A stretch of DNA of 64,000 nucleotides, taken from assembly GCF_009846885.1 (NCBI RefSeq), contig NZ_WUWM01000003.1, forward strand, positions 124,001 through 188,000. The letters are read 5' to 3'. The notes below the pieces were generated by a model. It did no database searches, was not told the origin of the DNA, and saw only the letters and a list, made by a program, of their open reading frames with translations. Numbering within the stretch: the first letter of the stretch is position 1; each line of letters opens with the position of its first letter. Below, one piece after another: positions 28,267-37,844 of the stretch. Both the position numbers and the translations under genes were made by a program. This DNA comes from Paenibacillus puerhi. GTDB lineage: Bacteria; Bacillota; Bacilli; Paenibacillales; NBRC-103111.

Positions 28267-28777
28267 ATGATCAAAAAAATGACGCACTCAAATCTATGTG
28301 ATTTTAACAAGTCGAATGAAGGCTTCCTTGTTTCAGGGCGGATTGTCCCTAAGTATGAAAACGACAATTGGACATATACGGAAGAGGTATTTTCTAAACC
28401 ATACTTTAAGCAATATGAGGATGAAGATATCGACTCCACTTATGTGGAGGATACAGGAAAAGCTGTTTTTTTTATATTATGTTGATAATACGTGCATTGG
28501 ACAGATCAGGCTTCGTTCTAATTGGAATGGTTATGCTCTTGTCGAAGACATGGGGGTATCCACAAACTGGAGACAACAAGGAATTGGAACCAAATTGTTA
28601 GATCAAGCTGTACAGTGGGCAAAACAAAATAATCAGAATGGTCTTATGCTTGAAACGCAGGATGTCAATGTAACGGCTTGCCGTTTTTATGCAAGAAACA
28701 ACTTTGTCATCGGTGGGGTTGATAGTATGCTCTATTCAACATGTCCTACCGCTCATGAAAAGGCAATCTTTTGGTAG
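28267..28777 (+). pseudogene. satA: Streptothricin acetyltransferase (SatA-like), frameshifted at a T run
   Basis: The ATG at 28267 (after GAGGG) opens MIKKMTHSNLCDFNKSNEGF, IVPKYENDNWTYTEE and YVEDTGKAV, then stops just after a run of eight T at 28466-28473. The +1 frame continues immediately as LYYVDNTCIGQIRLRSNWNGYA, EDMGVSTNWRQQGIGTKLLDQA, LMLETQDVNVTACRFYARNNF and ends EKAIFW at 28777. Joined with seven T, it matches the Bacillus SatA/Sat4 streptothricin acetyltransferase family over its length. The gene is broken, slipped, or carries a homopolymer sequencing error. Confidence 0.85.
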
Positions 28778-28934
28778 GATGATGCAGTAATAGAACCTTT
28801 ATTCAAATATATGAAGAAAGAAGAATTGAATCGTAAAAAAATCTTCTTCGTTAAAAGAAGTCCTAAAGAAACATTTCTTTTTCTGCCTACTTTATTGTCT
28901 TTTTTTAAAAAATATGGTAAAAAACATAAAAAGA

Positions 28935-28959
28935 GGCGCTTCCATCGCTAGGAAGCACC
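28935..28959 (-). terminator. Terminator of the inulin/DFA operon
   Basis: GGCGCTTCC and GGAAGCACC pair across a 7-base loop (one mismatch on the plus strand, a G-U pair on the minus-strand RNA). A T-rich tail follows on the minus strand (TCTTTTTATGTTTTTT). It is about 80 bases past the GH91 stop. Confidence 0.8.
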
Positions 28960-29039
28960 CCACAAATTAAATGACAAACGAAATAATTCAAGTGTCCGGC
29001 TTGCAATTGAAACTTTGGAAACATAGTTGAATATATGAT

Positions 29040-30383
29040 TTATGCTCCTGGCGTTGGAGTGGCTCTGAATGCATTTACAGTCTTGTCCATAACAACCTGT
29101 GCATCACTTCCCGAATCCAGAATCGTATTCTGAAGCGATTCTTTTTCTACCAATACTGTTGTTACGGTAAGCGGCTCTGATGCTTCGGTAGTCAACAAAG
29201 CGTCTACTTGCGCAGAGAAACAAGAATCACTTGTCTTGGCATGAACCTCCGTGGCAACAACATGATTATTAGAAATATAATTTCCATTACCCGAAACAAT
29301 ACGTATGATTACAGGTGTTGCACCTACCGGCTTGATGTTCTGGGTATTAATTCCTTCAGAAAAGTGATTAGCAATTACAGAATTATTATTGCCACTGATA
29401 TATAGGAGACCATACAAATCATCTAAACCATTGTCTATTCCCAGAAAAGGAGTCCAAGGTTCATGGTCACGTAAAAAGTGATTTGAAGAAACCAAGTTTT
29501 CCGAACAATTTTCCCTGAATACCACCATTCCTGGATAAAATGAATGAAGTCTATTATTTGTGATACTGGAACGTGTCACACCATCAAAAAAGATACTGCT
29601 CGCGCCTCGTGGAAAAATATTATTCGCTGTAATCAAAAGTCCACCATAATTTTGAGCGTAAATTGAATATCCTTTAAAACCCGCTCCTATCAAGTTATCG
29701 GTTATTTTTGAAGCCTGTCCCCAACCTCGTAGCTCTATACAGTTACCACATTCAGCTATGAAATTATCATGTATAGTCAGTGCATCTGCATGATAAATAG
29801 TAATTCCATGCTCTAAATACACAAACCCCATGCCTGTTATCCGAAATGAGTCACAAGCACTTGTAACATAAATACCCGTTTTCCCGTTAGTGTATGTGTT
29901 TTCCGGATTTGTTTCTCCTGAACCATCTTCAATAAAATGCAAACCATCAATACAAAAGTCAGAAAACTCTACCGAACTTATTCGGGGACTTCCACTTCGT
30001 TCCACATAAAATGCAGCTCCTTTATATTCCTCGTCATTTTCTTCTAGGGGAATATCTACGAGTATGCGACTTCCTCCCGGCCACAATTCATGCAAATCTG
30101 CCCATTCATTCTCAGAAGTATTAAAACGAATACTCGAAGATGTAAACCCGTGTCCAGAACCCATAATTTTAAGATAACTGATGTCTATAACTACTTGACT
30201 GCCAAGATGATAATCTCCCGGTGGAATATAGATAACCGCACCCGGCTTTCCGCCTTTATTCACATCAGTATCCGTTTGCCTACTTTTAATATCTGCTATA
30301 ATGCTGTTGATTACCTCACCAATATCCTCATACGGATTACCGACAGGCCACTCTGTTACGTCGTAATAATTTTTACTAGCCAT
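29040..30383 (-). CDS. GH91 inulin fructotransferase / DFA-III hydrolase, cytoplasmic
   Basis: A 447-residue right-handed beta-helix protein very close to inulin fructotransferases (DFA-III-forming) and difructose-anhydride-III hydrolases: YDVTEWPVGNPYEDIGEV, GAVIYIPPGDYHL, IMGSGHGFTSSSIRF, GFVYLEHGITIYHADAL and FLRDHEPWTPFLGIDNGLDD. The catalytic pair D-x10-E (Asp206 and Glu217 in DNFIAECGNCIELRGWGQ) has the spacing of Asp233/Glu244 reported for the Bacillus snu-7 enzyme. It starts MASKNYYDV with no signal peptide. A cytoplasmic enzyme next to an ABC importer and GH32 more likely opens imported DFA-III to inulobiose than degrades inulin outside. Last gene of the operon; AT-rich. Confidence 0.88.
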   Translation of the reverse strand: MASKNYYDVTEWPVGNPYEDIGEVINSIIADIKSRQTDTDVNKGGKPGAVIYIPPGDYHLGSQVVIDISYLKIMGSGHGFTSSSIRFNTSENEWADLHELWPGGSRILVDIPLEENDEEYKGAAFYVERSGSPRISSVEFSDFCIDGLHFIEDGSGETNPENTYTNGKTGIYVTSACDSFRITGMGFVYLEHGITIYHADALTIHDNFIAECGNCIELRGWGQASKITDNLIGAGFKGYSIYAQNYGGLLITANNIFPRGASSIFFDGVTRSSITNNRLHSFYPGMVVFRENCSENLVSSNHFLRDHEPWTPFLGIDNGLDDLYGLLYISGNNNSVIANHFSEGINTQNIKPVGATPVIIRIVSGNGNYISNNHVVATEVHAKTSDSCFSAQVDALLTTEASEPLTVTTVLVEKESLQNTILDSGSDAQVVMDKTVNAFRATPTPGA

Positions 30384-30579
30384 AAATAAATTCTCCTATC
30401 AAATTAACGTGTTTGTTCATAAACTACTTACGAATTCGTGCTTTTCCTGCCTACGAAAACTGCGCTTGCAGAGCCTAGCCGACGCTTCCTTACGGCAGCT
30501 TCAAGATCCACGAATGAATGAACTATCCTTTGAAGAACGTTTCGGTTTATTTGTATAGTAGACGCAGCTATCCCTTCTC

Positions 30580-32079
30580 TCACCATACAGAGTGAAGTTG
30601 CCATATATCAAGAGAAATGAGTTCCACCTTATCTCCGAGGCTAAAAAGTTTCAAGTTTGTACTGTACGGATTGGGATATATGTTATTGGTCATTGTCGTG
30701 CGACCTTCATCCGCAAATATTTCAACAACGCAAGTATCTACGTAGATATGCAGCCTTAATGTATCCTTATCAGCAGATTCCAGTTTACATTTTCGAATCC
30801 CCTGACTCCATCCGTCCGATCTGTTTCTATCAAATTGAAGTTCTCCGGTCTTAGGCGAATAAGAGAGTACCGTCTCCTCGTTGCCGTCATCCGACACCCG
30901 CATTTTGAAGCCGAATTCCTCCGCGTGGCAATTTTTCAGATTGAATTCTGCCACAATCTCTAAACTATCCCCGTTTATCGATCGGGGAAGCGCTTGTATT
31001 TCCCCTTCAATCGCCGTACGGTCAAGATGGAAATGTTCCCCCCGTAACGCCTTTAATTCTTCAACTGGAAGAAATCTCAAATGTCCGTCCTCGTCCATTT
31101 CTACAGTTCTTGGAATGGACATCGCGCCGCACCAATTGTTTTCAAAAGTGGGACCGAAATTTTGAAACCACGGCATCCAATCCCAAGCGTTTAACCAACC
31201 TACGATAATTCTTCTTCCTTTTGAATCAAGGAGGGACTGGGGGGCATAATATTCGAATCCGCAATCAACTTCTCCGCAATAATCCCAGGTAAATCTTCCG
31301 GTGTAATAGTCAAATTCACCTGATAAATAAATCGCTTTCTTCTCACCCATTCCCATTGGAGAAAACATCAGTATATGACGATCACCGAGTCGAAATAAAT
31401 CGGGACACTCCCACATAGTGCCCATCGTACCATCGCTCTCGGCCACCACACCGACATATTCCCATGCGATCAGGTCATTTGATCGAAATAGTAAAGCCCT
31501 TCCTTTCCCATCTTTACTTGAACCTACGATCATGTACCATTTATCTTGATGTTTCCATACTTTGGGATCCCTGAAATCTGCGGAACTTTCTTCCGGCGGA
31601 GCCGAGATTACCGGATTCCCAATATATTTTTGAAATGTCACACCGTCATTACTCGTAGCTAAACATTGAGTTTGTACAACGCGCCCCTCTTTCATTACTG
31701 TGCCGGTATAAATTAACGTCAATATCCCATTATGATCAACGGCGCTTCCGGAAAAACATCCGCCTTTTTCGTCAAGGTCATAGCTTTCACTGGGTGCCAA
31801 TGCAATTGGAAGGTGTTCCCAATGGACCAAATCTTTACTTATGGCATGCCCCCAATGCATAGCCCCCCACTGTGCGGAGTAAGGGTGATGCTGATAAAAC
31901 ATATGGTATTCTCCGCGATAATAGATAAGTCCGTTAGGATCATTTAGCCAATATGCAGGGGCCATAAAATGATAGTGTAAGCGCATGGGATCTTTGGCCA
32001 CCTGATCTTTCATATTTGCTACGGATTGTTCGGCTTTGGCCAACATGTACTTATGATAAGTGTTATGATCGTATTGCAA
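30580..32079 (-). CDS. GH32 beta-fructosidase, cytoplasmic
   Basis: A 499-residue glycoside hydrolase with a five-bladed propeller and a C-terminal beta-sandwich. The nucleophile Asp47 is in WLNDPNG, the transition-state stabiliser Asp171 in FRDPKVW and the acid/base Glu224 in WECPDLF. There is no signal peptide, so it should release fructose from small imported fructosides such as inulobiose or sucrose. The start is a TTG at 32079 with GGGAGG eight bases upstream. It lies between the permease genes and GH91 in the same operon; 196 bases without a gene separate it from GH91. Confidence 0.92.
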   Translation of the reverse strand: MQYDHNTYHKYMLAKAEQSVANMKDQVAKDPMRLHYHFMAPAYWLNDPNGLIYYRGEYHMFYQHHPYSAQWGAMHWGHAISKDLVHWEHLPIALAPSESYDLDEKGGCFSGSAVDHNGILTLIYTGTVMKEGRVVQTQCLATSNDGVTFQKYIGNPVISAPPEESSADFRDPKVWKHQDKWYMIVGSSKDGKGRALLFRSNDLIAWEYVGVVAESDGTMGTMWECPDLFRLGDRHILMFSPMGMGEKKAIYLSGEFDYYTGRFTWDYCGEVDCGFEYYAPQSLLDSKGRRIIVGWLNAWDWMPWFQNFGPTFENNWCGAMSIPRTVEMDEDGHLRFLPVEELKALRGEHFHLDRTAIEGEIQALPRSINGDSLEIVAEFNLKNCHAEEFGFKMRVSDDGNEETVLSYSPKTGELQFDRNRSDGWSQGIRKCKLESADKDTLRLHIYVDTCVVEIFADEGRTTMTNNIYPNPYSTNLKLFSLGDKVELISLDIWQLHSVW

Positions 32080-32119
32080 TACGGTTTCCTCCCCTAAAAT
32101 ATGTCTCTATGAATTCAAC

Positions 32120-32992
32120 TCATTCTTTTACAGCACCCATGGTCATTCCGCGAACGATGTAATTCTGCATGAAAAATGAAAACAGCATAACAGGCAGACT
32201 AAATAATGTTGCCGCCGCCGTCATAGGTCCCAGGTCCAAATTGTACGCGGTTAAAAACTCCGATATTCCTACAGGAACCGTTTTGGCAGAAGTGCTTGTG
32301 AACAGCAGCCCGAATAAAAAATCATTCCAAGACAGCATAAAACTAAATATTGCTGTCGTTGCCAGTCCCGGCAGCGAAATTGGCAAAATAATGCGGATAA
32401 AAGCCCCTAACATCCCGCATCCGTCTACACGTGCAGATTCATCTAACTCTTTAGGCAGGCTCTCGAAAAAACCGAGCATCATCCAAATGACAAAAGGGAT
32501 GTTGATACTTGTATAAATCAATGTTAAAGCCAGTTTGGTGTCCATTAAGCCTACTTCACCGATAATGCGGTACAAAGGTATGGCAACGCTGATAAGCGGA
32601 ATCAACCGAACGCCTAGAGTGAATACCAGGAACAAATTCCCCAGCTTGGATGAAAATCTTGTTAATCCGTATGAAGCCAAAGAGCCCAGTAAAACGCTTA
32701 ACAGCGTAGCGAAAGTAGCGGTTACCAAACTGTTGCCAAAATATTTGCCTATTGATAAATGATTAAACATGGCAAAGTAGTTGTCCATTGTAAATTGGGA
32801 CGGAAAAAATGCAGGGGTAGACGATATGACTTCTCTCGGCGGCTTAAATGAACTAAGCATCAAATAAAGATATGGAAATAAAAACAGGCACAAAAAGCCG
32901 CATGTCAGGATCAGATAGAAAAAATGGCTAAGTCTGATTTTCTGTCTCAATATGGGTCCTATGTGCTTCTGTTTAATGGAATTTGCAATCAC
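32120..32992 (-). CDS. Sugar ABC transporter permease, MalG type (inulin/DFA locus)
   Basis: A 290-residue inner-membrane permease with six hydrophobic helices. The cytoplasmic EAA loop ELDESARVDGCGMLGAFIRIILPISLPG contacts the ATPase. GTG start with AAGGGG upstream. It forms the channel with the MalF-type permease encoded 19 bases upstream. No ATPase gene is present in the locus, so a shared MsmX-like ATPase encoded elsewhere is assumed. Confidence 0.92.
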   Translation of the reverse strand: MIANSIKQKHIGPILRQKIRLSHFFYLILTCGFLCLFLFPYLYLMLSSFKPPREVISSTPAFFPSQFTMDNYFAMFNHLSIGKYFGNSLVTATFATLLSVLLGSLASYGLTRFSSKLGNLFLVFTLGVRLIPLISVAIPLYRIIGEVGLMDTKLALTLIYTSINIPFVIWMMLGFFESLPKELDESARVDGCGMLGAFIRIILPISLPGLATTAIFSFMLSWNDFLFGLLFTSTSAKTVPVGISEFLTAYNLDLGPMTAAATLFSLPVMLFSFFMQNYIVRGMTMGAVKE

Positions 32993-33011
32993 GTCGGTTA
33001 TCCCCTTCCCG

Positions 33012-33890
33012 TTAAGCTGCTTTCTTGGCCGGACTCCAGAAATGTTTCATAAAGATGGAACAAATCCCCAGTAAGATAATCATGAAGATAATGGCCATGG
33101 CGCTTGAATACCCTTCCTGATTGTACCTGGCAATCGCTTTGTAAATGACGGTGCTGACCAGAGAAGAAGCGTTGTTCGGACCTCCTTGGGTCATGACCCA
33201 GATAATATCAAAGGATCTTGCGGCATCAATCATTCGAATAGCAACAGCCACAAGAATCACGGGTTTTAAGCTCGGCAGCGTAATATGCCAGAAGCTCTGA
33301 GCCTTATTCGCCCCGTCGATGCGTGCCGCTTCATACAAGCTCTCCGGAATCCCCTGAATACCTGCCAATAACACCAGCATCATAAAGGGAGTCGTCAGCC
33401 ATATATCGGCAAACATACAGGACAATAATGCGTATTTGCTGTCGGATAACCACAGAATGCTTTGAGGTGTTGATATTAATCCGAGCTTATACAGAAAGCT
33501 GTTCAGAATACCGAACTGGTCGTTCAACATGAACTTCCAGATCAACCCTGCAACCAACGGTGAAATCATAAGAGGGCTTAAAAGCAGAGTGCGAATGTAA
33601 TTGCTGCCTTTGAATCCAGTGCTTAACAAGAGGGCCAGAACCATTCCCAACAACAGTTCAACGGTTACGGCTCCGATGACAAATTGAACCGTGTTCAGTA
33701 ATGACCGATAGAAGGTTTCTGATGTCAATGCGTTGCTGTAATGTTCGAAGCCGACAAAACCGTAGGGCTGATCGTCTTCCAAAAAACTATTTTTGAATAA
33801 CAGAAACATCGGGTAAACATAGAACAAGATCATAAAAACTGCGGCCGGCAAGAAAAATACTATGGATAGCCTGCGATCCTTTTTAGTCAT
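33012..33890 (-). CDS. Sugar ABC transporter permease, MalF type (inulin/DFA locus)
   Basis: A 292-residue permease with six predicted membrane helices and the EAA loop LYEAARIDGANKAQSFWHITLPSLKPV. ATG with AAAGGGTG upstream. It lies between the binding-protein gene and the MalG-type permease. The imported sugar is inferred from the neighbours (GH91, GH32) to be a fructo-oligosaccharide or difructose anhydride. Confidence 0.92.
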   Translation of the reverse strand: MTKKDRRLSIVFFLPAAVFMILFYVYPMFLLFKNSFLEDDQPYGFVGFEHYSNALTSETFYRSLLNTVQFVIGAVTVELLLGMVLALLLSTGFKGSNYIRTLLLSPLMISPLVAGLIWKFMLNDQFGILNSFLYKLGLISTPQSILWLSDSKYALLSCMFADIWLTTPFMMLVLLAGIQGIPESLYEAARIDGANKAQSFWHITLPSLKPVILVAVAIRMIDAARSFDIIWVMTQGGPNNASSLVSTVIYKAIARYNQEGYSSAMAIIFMIILLGICSIFMKHFWSPAKKAA

Positions 33891-33979
33891 CGTACTTCAC
33901 CCTTTAACAAGTATTGAAATGAAGCAGAGGATAAGCGATCCTATCCTCTGCTGTTACGGCATTCGATTGCCTTATCCTC

Positions 33980-35350
33980 TTACTTGCCTTGAATTTCATT
34001 AATGCTCGCCGCCGCTTTAGTTAATGCAGATTGCGGCGATTCCGTTCCCGACAGAGCTGCCTGGATAGCCGAAACAAGAGCTTCGCCTTCGATCTGATTC
34101 CAGCGGGCCAAAATCGGACGGTTTTGGGTCTGAGGGGCTTCCAATGTAGTTTGCAGTGCATTAAGGTGCGCATATTCCGGCCGCTTGCTATACTTTTCAA
34201 ACACCGATTTGCGCGCAGCCACTCCCAATGCCTCCATGAAAAGCTCGTTTTTCTCATAAACGAACTGCACATATTGTTTGGCGATATCCTTCTGCTTCGA
34301 AGAGTCCGGTATGACTTGATACCAGGGACCAGGTATTACGCCTATTCCGGCATCTCCCCCTATCATAGGCGCTACTCCAACCTTTCCGGCCACCTTCGAC
34401 TTCGCTGGATCATTGGACGGTACGTAGAAATGTCCCCATGCAAGCATCATAGCCAATTTGCCGTTCCAGAACATTTCGGAGGTTTCGGAGGAGGCCATAT
34501 TCAATGCGCCTTCAGGTGCGGATTTATCCTTGTTCAAAATTGTTGTCAGAAAATCCAACGCTTTCACGTAGGGCTCCGTGTTGACCAAGGCTTTATTGTC
34601 CTTGCCGACGACCATAGGTTTTGCCCCCGCTTGAGCCGCATGATCCAACCAGCTGGCGACAGAATCGCCGTTATTCATCCCGAACACACTTGTGCCGTAC
34701 ATATCCTTGACACCATCGTTATTGGTATCGCGGGTAAAGAATTTGGCTACGTCTCTGTACTGTTGCCAATTTGCAGGCGGCTTCAAGTCATAGCCATATT
34801 CGGCCTTGAAAGCTTCCTGTTCCTTGGGATCATTAAATAAATCGGATCGGTACAAAAGCACCTTCGAGTTCGTCCATACCGGCATGCCAAGAACTTCACC
34901 GTCTACCGTGCCGCCATCGATCAAGTTGGGGAATAGATCTTTCTTCACGTTATCCGACATCAAATCACCCATCGAAGTCAAACCTTTTGCCAAAGCGGGG
35001 AACCACAAAATATCAATTGTTGCAACATCATAGGAACCTTTGTTAGCACGTATATCCGCATTCAATTTGTCATAAACACCGATATAAGGGACAGTCTCGA
35101 TCTTTACCTCATAACCGGTCTTCTGCTTAAATTCTTCCGCCGTTTGTGTCGCAACCGTGTTAGCCGGACTTCCGCCCTCCACCAATACAGTCAAGGACTT
35201 GCCAGTGGAGTTGGCGGTATCGCTCTTTGCACTTTCTGCCGGTTTGGGTGCTTCCGATTTACCGGCATTGCTTGAACAACCGGCCAAAACCGTCGACAAA
35301 ACCATACAACCAGCAAGAATACCAGACCATAGTTTCCCTTGCACTTTCAT
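33980..35350 (-). CDS. Sugar-binding lipoprotein (inulin/DFA locus)
   Basis: A 456-residue extracellular solute-binding protein. The signal peptide ends in lipobox VLAGC (Cys25), followed by a Ser/Ala/Lys linker and the type-1 binding fold (LTVLVEGGSPANTVATQTAEEFKQKTGYEVKIETVPY; SDVATIDILWFP-like segment; MLAWGHFYVPSNDP). It delivers sugar to the two permeases encoded downstream. ATG with GAGGGGG upstream. It is first intact gene of the operon; the decayed GH172 gene lies just upstream on the same strand. Confidence 0.92.
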   Translation of the reverse strand: MKVQGKLWSGILAGCMVLSTVLAGCSSNAGKSEAPKPAESAKSDTANSTGKSLTVLVEGGSPANTVATQTAEEFKQKTGYEVKIETVPYIGVYDKLNADIRANKGSYDVATIDILWFPALAKGLTSMGDLMSDNVKKDLFPNLIDGGTVDGEVLGMPVWTNSKVLLYRSDLFNDPKEQEAFKAEYGYDLKPPANWQQYRDVAKFFTRDTNNDGVKDMYGTSVFGMNNGDSVASWLDHAAQAGAKPMVVGKDNKALVNTEPYVKALDFLTTILNKDKSAPEGALNMASSETSEMFWNGKLAMMLAWGHFYVPSNDPAKSKVAGKVGVAPMIGGDAGIGVIPGPWYQVIPDSSKQKDIAKQYVQFVYEKNELFMEALGVAARKSVFEKYSKRPEYAHLNALQTTLEAPQTQNRPILARWNQIEGEALVSAIQAALSGTESPQSALTKAAASINEIQGK

Positions 35351-35476
35351 GAAGCGTTACCCCCTCAGTAAAATATTGTATCCCCTATTCAAATACAGAT
35401 CATGATGCTATAATAGCGGTCCCACAAACCGTGCTCCGGCCATCTGCGAGGCAATCTCTTTTCCACAGGCGGGAGT

Positions 35477-36178
35477 TCAGGTTGAGGCTTGTGAGCCATG
35501 TTCAATCGTGACTTTAATCGATTTCTTGAAGCGAACGGGATCTTCGATGTGGAACCGGTACAAGCTCCACTTGCTGACTAATGAAATGCCGTGATAAGGA
35601 GCGTATACGATATCGGATTGGTGCACGATTTTTTCGCAGGGTTCTCAAGGTTCCATTGTGCATGGAAGCGGCCCACATCATCGGTTAAGGGCTCATCCGT
35701 CAATTCGTAATCAATGTAATAGAAGAGGTTCTCGATTCTGGATTCGCTTTCATTAATGATCTTAAGAACGGCACCGTTACCGAAGGGCATCGGAAAGTAG
35801 CTGTTCATCGTGGCTGCAAACGGCCCCTTTGGACCCCTTTTTTCACCCATGCCCATGCTTAATGGCAATGACACGTATTGTTACCACGTAGCATGCCCGA
35901 TTCCGAAGAAATCACCGAGAGGCACATTATCTTCCCCATCCCAATACATCTCAATGATCAACTTGCGCAAATATTGCGGGGCGTGGCAGCGTGTAGTCAA
36001 CCAAATATGTTTTAAACATCCTGCACCCTTGATATCGGCGATAATACATGTTTCCCCGGTTTAACCACTTAAAGTCCCGGTTTCCCCCCCGTGCGATCCC
36101 AGCTTGATTCACATAGACTGCGAGCATCTTTGATAAATGGTAATCCGCCTAATGGCTGTTTTGTTGCCAAACGTTCAT
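35477..36178 (-). pseudogene. Decayed GH172 (DUF2961) gene
   Basis: AGGAGG at 36187-36192 precedes an ATG at 36178. Pieces in changing frames then read PLGGLPFIKDARSLCESSWDR, ETCIIADIKGAGCLKHIW, LIIEMYWDGEDNVPLGDFFG and, after an in-frame TAA (IGHATW-stop-QYVSLPLSMG), MNSYFPMPFGNGAVLKI, LFYYIDYEL and GRFHAQWNLENP. A jump of frame then leads to LVSKWSLYRFHIEDPVRF and KKSIKVTIEHG. These are successive parts of the DUF2961/GH172 fold, with several frameshifts, a stop and the middle of the C-terminal half missing. GH172 includes difructose-dianhydride enzymes, which fits the locus. Confidence 0.85.
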
Positions 36179-36237
36179 GTCCTGTTCCTCCTGTAAGTTC
36201 ATGATGGCATTGCTTTTATTATCAAAAATTTCGGATC

Positions 36238-36254
36238 AGTGGAAGCGCTTCACT
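36238..36254. promoter_or_regulatory. Near-palindromic operator (cre-like) at the AraC promoter
   Basis: AGTG-GAAGCGCTTC-ACT has a perfect 10-base core palindrome and outer arms that match if one G is skipped. Its centre resembles a CcpA cre site, although the outer CA is off by one. It overlaps the -35 region of the AraC gene and lies in the region shared with the leftward GH172/sugar operon. Confidence 0.4.
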
Positions 36255-36276
36255 CATCACATGTATATGTTATAAT
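36249..36276 (+). promoter_or_regulatory. Promoter of the AraC regulator gene
   Basis: TTCACT at 36249-36254 and TATAAT at 36271-36276 are 16 bases apart, a good sigma-A-type promoter. Transcription from it would start near 36283, where the open frame begins with an ATG, so translation more likely starts at a downstream codon. Confidence 0.55.
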
Positions 36277-36348
36277 ACATTTATGGTTTTGTATTTAGGA
36301 AGGATTATTGATTATTTGTCATATATTGCTTTGAAAAAAATATTCAGA

Positions 36349-37257
36349 ATGGAAAAACGTGATATGAACATTCAACAATTGTCGCCGTACATCCGGATAG
36401 CAATGGATAGTTATATCCCCTTCCCTTGGTATTTAGAGGAGAGAGTTTTATTTGACTATGAGTTACTTTACGTTAAGGAAGGCAGAATACAAGTAACCAT
36501 CGAGAATGATGTTTTTATCGGAGAACCGGGGGACCTCTTTCTTTTTCGTCCAAAGCAACGACACTCTATTAAAAAGTTAGGAACATCATTAGTACGACAA
36601 CCTCATTTGCATTTTGATTTGTTCTATAAGGAGGATAGTCCGGATGTGAAGGTTTCCTTTAAAAAACTTGAAGATATGACTGCGGATGAAATGAAATGGT
36701 TTCGAAACGACGATCTTGATCAAATTACCCCTCGGATTCCCAGTCATCTACGGTTAAGGAATACCTTGGTTATCGAAAGAATTATCTTTGAAATCATAAA
36801 AGAATTTCAAATGACGTTACCCTTTTATGAAACGAATATAAAAGGATTGTTTTTGCAATTATTAAATGTACTTATGCGTGAAAACTACTGGAACTGTAAT
36901 CCACATCTAGTAACCAATATGGGAGAAATGGAGCAGCTGCGGATCTACTTGAAGCACAATATCGACCGAAAGGTAGCCTTAGATGAACTTTCCAAAATTT
37001 CGGGAATTAGCAAATACTATATGATTTCATTATTCAAACAATCATTCGGGATGAGCCCAATTCAATATCATCTTTTACAAAGAATAGAAAAAGCGAAAGA
37101 AATGATTCAATTCACTAATGAACCGTTAATGCTCATTGCCGAAAGTATCGGCTTTCCGGATATTCATTCCTTTAGTAAAGCCTTTAAAAAAATAGATGGG
37201 GTTAATCCTTCCTTTTATCGTAAAAAGAAAAACTATAAACATGAACATGAAGATTAG
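36349..37257 (+). CDS. AraC family regulator of the inulin/DFA locus
   Basis: A 302-residue regulator. The N-terminal cupin sensor (YELLYVKEGRIQVTIENDVFIGEPGDLFLFRPKQRHSI) is followed by a C-terminal double helix-turn-helix (ALDELSKISGISKYYMISLFKQSFGMSPIQYHLLQRIEKA ... AESIGFPDIHSFSKAFKKIDGVNPS). The start is uncertain. The frame is open from 36283, but the promoter predicts a transcript beginning there; ATG 36349 or 36364 is more likely, both with weak ribosome sites. It is divergent from the sugar operon, so probably its activator. AT-rich like that operon. Confidence 0.85.
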   Translation: MEKRDMNIQQLSPYIRIAMDSYIPFPWYLEERVLFDYELLYVKEGRIQVTIENDVFIGEPGDLFLFRPKQRHSIKKLGTSLVRQPHLHFDLFYKEDSPDVKVSFKKLEDMTADEMKWFRNDDLDQITPRIPSHLRLRNTLVIERIIFEIIKEFQMTLPFYETNIKGLFLQLLNVLMRENYWNCNPHLVTNMGEMEQLRIYLKHNIDRKVALDELSKISGISKYYMISLFKQSFGMSPIQYHLLQRIEKAKEMIQFTNEPLMLIAESIGFPDIHSFSKAFKKIDGVNPSFYRKKKNYKHEHED

Positions 37258-37391
37258 AATTATTCACTGCATTCACCTGGAGAGCCTAACAAGAGGATGG
37301 TCTTAAATTTATGAATTAAGGGTGTTTCAGGGATATGTTTCCAGCAACTTTGGGGTAAATGAGGATTGTTGATGAAGAGGACGGGGCTTGT

Positions 37392-37826
<435 letters not shown>

Positions 37827-37844
37827 TCACCCTCCCATGAAGAA

